In this document: in pieces, positions 6,233 through 8,262 of the stretch | Numbering within the stretch: the stretch's first letter is position 1 | Layout of the letters: the number at the start of each line of letters is the position of its first letter | Assembly: GCA_964555935.1 (NCBI GenBank) | Contig: CAZKUN010000340.1 | Coordinates: 1 to 8,262 of the forward strand | DNA from: CAZKUN01 sp964555935 | GTDB taxonomy: Bacteria > Armatimonadota > Zipacnadia > Zipacnadales > VGFC01 | DNA: 8,262 nucleotides | Direction of reading: 5' to 3' | Program-made: the position numbers and the translations under genes | The notes under the pieces: model-generated | The model's database searches: none | The model's input: the letters and a program-made list of their open reading frames with translations, nothing else | Told to the model about the DNA's origin: nothing

Positions 6233-6255
6233 CGTCCGCGCTCCAGTGAACGACA

Positions 6256-6951
6256 CTACGTCCTCACCGTATGCTTCGGCAGCCGCCCAAACTGCTTGAT
6301 GTGCCGTTGGTGTAGGTGTTCTTCCACGGCGGCGGGGCGGTCGGTGGGTGCCCAGCGGATCACGACCTGCTTGAGGTTCTCCTCCTTGCGGATCTTGTCG
6401 CCCGCCGTGTGCGGCGCGGCGCCTCTCACGAGTCCGTTCAGTATCCGCGTGCGGAGGTCGCTGGCTCGACCGATGGTAAGCCGTGCCTCGTTGTCCGATT
6501 GTTTGGCCTCGTAGACGCCGGATTTGCACAGCGGCATGTCCAGGATCGCGACGCTGTGCTCGTCGATATCCTCCCAGCGCTCCCAGCGCGACCATGCCAG
6601 GTGGATCCGCGGGAGGGCGAAGAACTCGTCCTCCACGGGCCCAAGTTCGTAACGTCGGTCTGGCAACGCCTCATGCATCCTCTTCCGAGTGCCCCGGCGC
6701 TTCGGACGGTTCCCCGTTTCCGACAGTTTGAATCCCAGCCGCCCGAGGACGCGCCGAGCGACATGAGGGGCACACGCCTTCCGGGGCAGGTCAAACGCCG
6801 TCGCCAGCGCCTGTGTCACCGGGTAGGTTTCCGTCCCCACAGTGACTCCGTGTACCCGCACTCTCTCCGGCCGAACGCCCCGCAACGCCACCTCAACCTG
6901 CTCTTTCGTACCGACAATCCTGCGTCCCTGAACGGTAAAGTAAACTTCCAT
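6256..6951 (-). CDS. GIY-YIG-type nuclease-like protein
   Basis: The 231-residue protein has two recognisable parts. Residues 40-76 (ETYPVTQALATAFDLPRKAC, then HVARRVLGRLGFKL) form a small helical module resembling winged or HTH-like DNA-contact segments. Residues 144-230 resemble a GIY-YIG nuclease domain: GVY at 145-147, TIG at 159-161 in place of YIG, the arginine in ASDLRTRI (Arg167), a histidine and tryptophan strand (HTAGDKI, VVIRW), the glutamate of AAVEEHLHQRH (Glu210 or 211), and a final LPKHT where many members have Asn. Loss of the second Tyr of the motif may alter or abolish activity. It could be a repair, restriction or selfish nuclease. It stands alone, with the palindromic element abutting its stop and trpS divergent. 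Start ATG 6951 has GAGGAAG about 9 bases upstream. Confidence 0.7.
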   Translation of the reverse strand: MEVYFTVQGRRIVGTKEQVEVALRGVRPERVRVHGVTVGTETYPVTQALATAFDLPRKACAPHVARRVLGRLGFKLSETGNRPKRRGTRKRMHEALPDRRYELGPVEDEFFALPRIHLAWSRWERWEDIDEHSVAILDMPLCKSGVYEAKQSDNEARLTIGRASDLRTRILNGLVRGAAPHTAGDKIRKEENLKQVVIRWAPTDRPAAVEEHLHQRHIKQFGRLPKHTVRT

Positions 6952-6978
6952 GTAAGAACTCTTCCTCTCATCCTCTGC

Positions 6979-7007
6979 GAGGGGCAGAATCGATGCCCCT
7001 CTATATA
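6979..7007 (-). promoter_or_regulatory. Putative -10 box and dyad operator for the GIY-YIG gene
   Basis: GAGGGGCA (6979-6986) and TGCCCCTC (6994-7001) form a perfect 8-bp dyad with a 7-base spacer. It directly adjoins TATATA (7002-7007), a good -10 box for minus-strand transcription into the nuclease gene. No matching -35 was found 16-18 bases further up. A dyad at the expected start point would suit repressor binding or a 5' hairpin in the mRNA. Confidence 0.4.
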
Positions 7008-7094
7008 CCTAGTCGACACGAGAGCCGGTTCTGTCCCAACTTCTTGCGTAGAGGGGTCTATTGGGGGCGTGCGCGCGTGGCGACGGCTGACGGT

Positions 7095-7118
7095 GTCGGA
7101 TCTGGAGATCCGACCTAC
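7095..7118 (-). repeat. Single REP palindrome, second type
   Basis: On the minus strand this reads GTAG (7118-7115), then GTCGGATC, loop TCCA, and GATCCGAC, an 8-bp perfect stem. The architecture is the same as in the RAYT-linked pair (GTAG foot, 8-bp stem, TCCA in the loop), but the stem sequence is unrelated. It sits 15 bases upstream of the trpS promoter. Confidence 0.75.
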
Positions 7119-7132
7119 GGACGGCAGCGGCG

Positions 7133-7161
7133 TTGACATCTCACCTCGCGTTTGGTACATT
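7133..7161 (+). promoter_or_regulatory. Sigma70-type promoter for the trpS leader
   Basis: A consensus -35 box TTGACA (7133-7138) is followed after 17 bases by TACATT (7156-7161), which matches four of six positions of TATAAT. Transcription should begin near A7168, only about three bases before the leader-peptide ATG. It is the best promoter in the window. Confidence 0.8.
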
Positions 7162-7170
7162 GAGGGCACG

Positions 7171-7224
7171 ATGAAACACCCACTTCCGGTGACCAGCATC
7201 TGGGCTTGGCGGCGCATCAAATAG
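7171..7224 (+). CDS. Tryptophan-rich leader peptide of trpS
   Basis: A 17-codon frame encodes MKHPLPVTSIWAWRRIK and stops at TAG (7222-7224). The two Trp codons (TGG at 7201-7203 and 7207-7209) are separated by one Ala codon near the end, the layout of attenuator leader peptides such as that of the trp operon. It lies between a strong promoter and a terminator, 140 bases before trpS, whose product charges tRNA-Trp. When charged tRNA-Trp is scarce, ribosomes should stall at these codons and favour read-through. GAGGG (7162-7166) is 4 bases before the ATG but may lie upstream of the transcription start, so translation may be nearly leaderless. Confidence 0.8.
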   Translation: MKHPLPVTSIWAWRRIK

Positions 7225-7259
7225 CGTGGGGCCGCCCCTTTTGCATGCCGGAAGCCAGA
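7199..7259 (+). promoter_or_regulatory. Attenuator: segment pairing over the Trp codons
   Basis: The Trp-codon segment 7199-7213 can pair with 7247-7259: 7199-7203 with 7255-7259, 7205-7207 with 7252-7254, and 7210-7213 with 7247-7250, with small bulges. It can alternatively pair over 7208-7213 with 7231-7236 (GGCGGC with GCCGCC), which is followed by CCTTTT. A ribosome stalled at the Trp codons would mask this segment and free 7247-7259, part of which (7249-7251 and 7255-7256) can pair with 7270-7274 in the terminator's 5' arm. Pairings were found by eye, without energy calculation. Confidence 0.5.
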
Positions 7260-7268
7260 CTGCAGACC

Positions 7269-7304
7269 AGGCCGTGGGCGCCCGCGTAGAAGCCCGCGGT
7301 TTTT
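7269..7304 (+). terminator. Rho-independent attenuator terminator before trpS
   Basis: The stem 7272-7279 (CCGTGGGC) with 7292-7299 (GCCCGCGG) has eight pairs including one G-U. Three weaker pairs extend it into the T-run (7269-7271 with 7300-7302). The loop is 12 bases, and TTTTT (7300-7304) follows directly. It lies 45 bases after the leader stop codon and 60 bases before the trpS start, so it would end transcription before the structural gene. Confidence 0.75.
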
Positions 7305-7351
7305 CTGTGCCTGCAGGTCTTCCACGCGCGGCACGCGCCGGCCAACAGAAC

Positions 7352-7357
7352 GAGGTG
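7352..7357 (+). promoter_or_regulatory. Ribosome binding site of trpS
   Basis: GAGGTG lies 7 bases before the GTG start at 7365. An in-frame TGA at 7356-7358 rules out any upstream start, so this site decides the start codon. Confidence 0.75.
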
Positions 7358-7364
7358 AAGCGTT

Positions 7365-8262
7365 GTGAGATCGCTATCGGGGATAAAACCATCCGGAGCG
7401 CTGCACATCGGCAATTACTTCGGGGCCATCAAGCAATACATCCAGATGCAAGACGACCATGAGGGCTTCTATTTCATCGCGAATTACCACGCCCTCACGA
7501 CCGTCCGCGACCGCGAGACGCTGCGCGATAACTGCATGGAGCAGGCGATCGGTTTTCTCGCGCTGGGGCTGGATCCCGCGAAGTCGGCCCTATTCCTGCA
7601 GAGCGACGTGCCCGAGGTCTGCGAGTTGACATGGATGCTCTCGACCGTCACGCCGATGGGCCTGCTCGAGCGCTGCCATGCCTACAAGGACAGGATCAGT
7701 CAAGGCATCTCGGCCGATCACGGGCTGTTCGCGTATCCCGTGCTGATGGCCGCGGATATCCTGATCTACAACTCGGATGTCGTCCCCGTCGGCCAGGACC
7801 AGAAGCAGCACGTTGAGGTCACGCGCGACATAGCGGAGAAGCTGAACGCGACCTACGGCGAGATTCTCACGCTGCCCAGGCCGATCGTGCTCGACCAGGC
7901 CGCCGTCGTGCCCGGCCTCGATGGCCGGAAGATGAGCAAGAGCTTCGACAACGCCATCTGGATCGACGAGGAACCCTCAGAGATGTTCGGTAGGATCATG
8001 TCGGTGTCTGACGACGTGGCCGAGGAATGGCTGACGTTGCTGACTGACATCACTGACTCCGGCCTGTTGGATCACCCGATGGCTCGCAAAAAGGCGTTGG
8101 CCCACGACATCGTGCGCCAGCTTCACGGGGCTTCCGAGGCAGACCGGGCACAGGCTCACTTTGAGCGAACCGTGCAGCGCAAGGAGCTTCCCGACGAGCT
8201 TCCGACCGCAGCCCAGGACACCCTCTTCGTGATGGTGTCCGTAGCACGCTCTGAAAGCCGCT
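7365..8262 (+). CDS. trpS: Tryptophanyl-tRNA synthetase (3' end outside window)
   Basis: TrpS is a class I aminoacyl-tRNA synthetase that joins tryptophan to tRNA-Trp using ATP in the cytoplasm. The 299 visible residues show the full catalytic core: LSGIKPSG (4-11), the HIGH-type signature HIGN (14-17), FIANYHALTTVRDR, the WMLSTVTPMGLLERCHAYKDR region (90-110), YPVLMAADILIYNSDVVPVG (124-143), GQDQKQHVEVTRD (143-155), and GRKMSKS, the KMSKS loop (189-193). The family is usually about 330 residues, so little is missing unless there is an extra C-terminal domain; the last visible residues (LFVMVSVARSESR) faintly resemble the start of an S4-type helix. The GTG start is fixed by an in-frame stop just upstream. 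Its own promoter, leader peptide and terminator point to regulation by tryptophan supply. Confidence 0.97.
   Translation, partial: MRSLSGIKPSGALHIGNYFGAIKQYIQMQDDHEGFYFIANYHALTTVRDRETLRDNCMEQAIGFLALGLDPAKSALFLQSDVPEVCELTWMLSTVTPMGLLERCHAYKDRISQGISADHGLFAYPVLMAADILIYNSDVVPVGQDQKQHVEVTRDIAEKLNATYGEILTLPRPIVLDQAAVVPGLDGRKMSKSFDNAIWIDEEPSEMFGRIMSVSDDVAEEWLTLLTDITDSGLLDHPMARKKALAHDIVRQLHGASEADRAQAHFERTVQRKELPDELPTAAQDTLFVMVSVARSESR

Larger units (their letters stand above)
6010..6255. mobile_element. MITE-like element with 35-bp inverted ends
   Basis: Bases 6010-6044 and 6221-6255 are perfect 35-base inverted copies enclosing 176 bases. Each end contains the 18-base imperfect palindrome GCGGACG-CCCT-CGTCCGC (6026-6043; reverse orientation at 6222-6239), and a third copy sits in the middle (6124-6141). 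The element has no coding potential of its own. It starts just after the copy 2 remnant and ends one base before the stop codon of the GIY-YIG gene (6256-6258). A partial copy of the end (TGGAGCGCGGA) also lies at 5999-6009. It could be a MITE-type insertion or a cluster of REP-like palindromes. Confidence 0.7.

Noticed and set aside
5282..6514. 410-codon plus-strand frame
   Set aside because: It is antisense to the membrane gene and runs through the inverted-repeat element and part of the nuclease gene. Its arginine/serine/proline-rich composition fits a shadow frame.
6316..7224. 302-codon plus-strand frame antisense to the GIY-YIG gene
   Set aside because: It mirrors the nuclease gene in high-GC DNA and has no domain. 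Only its last 17 codons, after the promoter, are real as the leader peptide.
7228..7242. Short GGGG/CCCC hairpin plus TTTT as the main terminator
   Set aside because: It has only four pairs with a 3-base loop. The stem at 7269-7302 is far stronger, though 7208-7236 may contribute as an alternative structure.
7162..7364. T-box riboswitch upstream of trpS
   Set aside because: No T-box core sequence or long stem I with a specifier loop is present; the Trp-coding leader peptide explains the region better.
1..8262. tRNA or rRNA genes
   Set aside because: I found no acceptor/T-loop pattern such as GTTCGAATC in a cloverleaf setting on either strand by eye.

Overview
The window is high-GC bacterial DNA, probably a chromosome fragment from an environmental lineage. 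A beta-helix lipoprotein, an ECF sigma operon, a RAYT transposase with REP-type palindromes and many decayed genes would suit a large Planctomycetota- or Armatimonadota-like genome. No gene here settles the phylum, so this is only an impression.

Left part (1-2200): the last codons of an unknown gene, a roughly 300-base gap, a secreted parallel beta-helix lipoprotein (343-1425), and the broken 5' end of a second exported protein (1578-1922). Two copies of a ~96-base repeat, exactly 400 bases apart, lie before and inside the broken gene. A hairpin-rich stretch (1973-2185) follows and separates convergent genes.

Middle part (2201-6255): a two-gene minus-strand operon of unknown function (3120 to 2201) lies divergent from a REP-associated tyrosine transposase (RAYT, 3337-3849). 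The RAYT stop codon lies inside a perfect 28-bp inverted pair of REP palindromes. Next comes a minus-strand operon: a four-helix membrane protein, an ECF sigma factor, and a small two-helix membrane protein that is probably its anti-sigma factor. The operon is bracketed by two plus-strand copies of a 97-base sequence, both coding for the C-terminal end of the same lost protein family. A 246-bp element with perfect 35-bp terminal inverted repeats and two internal 98-bp tandem units follows.

Right part (6256-8262): a minus-strand GIY-YIG-type nuclease-like protein with a dyad at its putative promoter, a second REP palindrome of the same architecture as the RAYT-linked pair, and then trpS. The trpS gene has a clear sigma70 promoter, a 17-codon leader peptide with the motif W-A-W, and a rho-independent terminator before the GTG start. 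This is a complete candidate for ribosome-mediated transcription attenuation of tryptophanyl-tRNA synthetase and is the most interesting system in the window.
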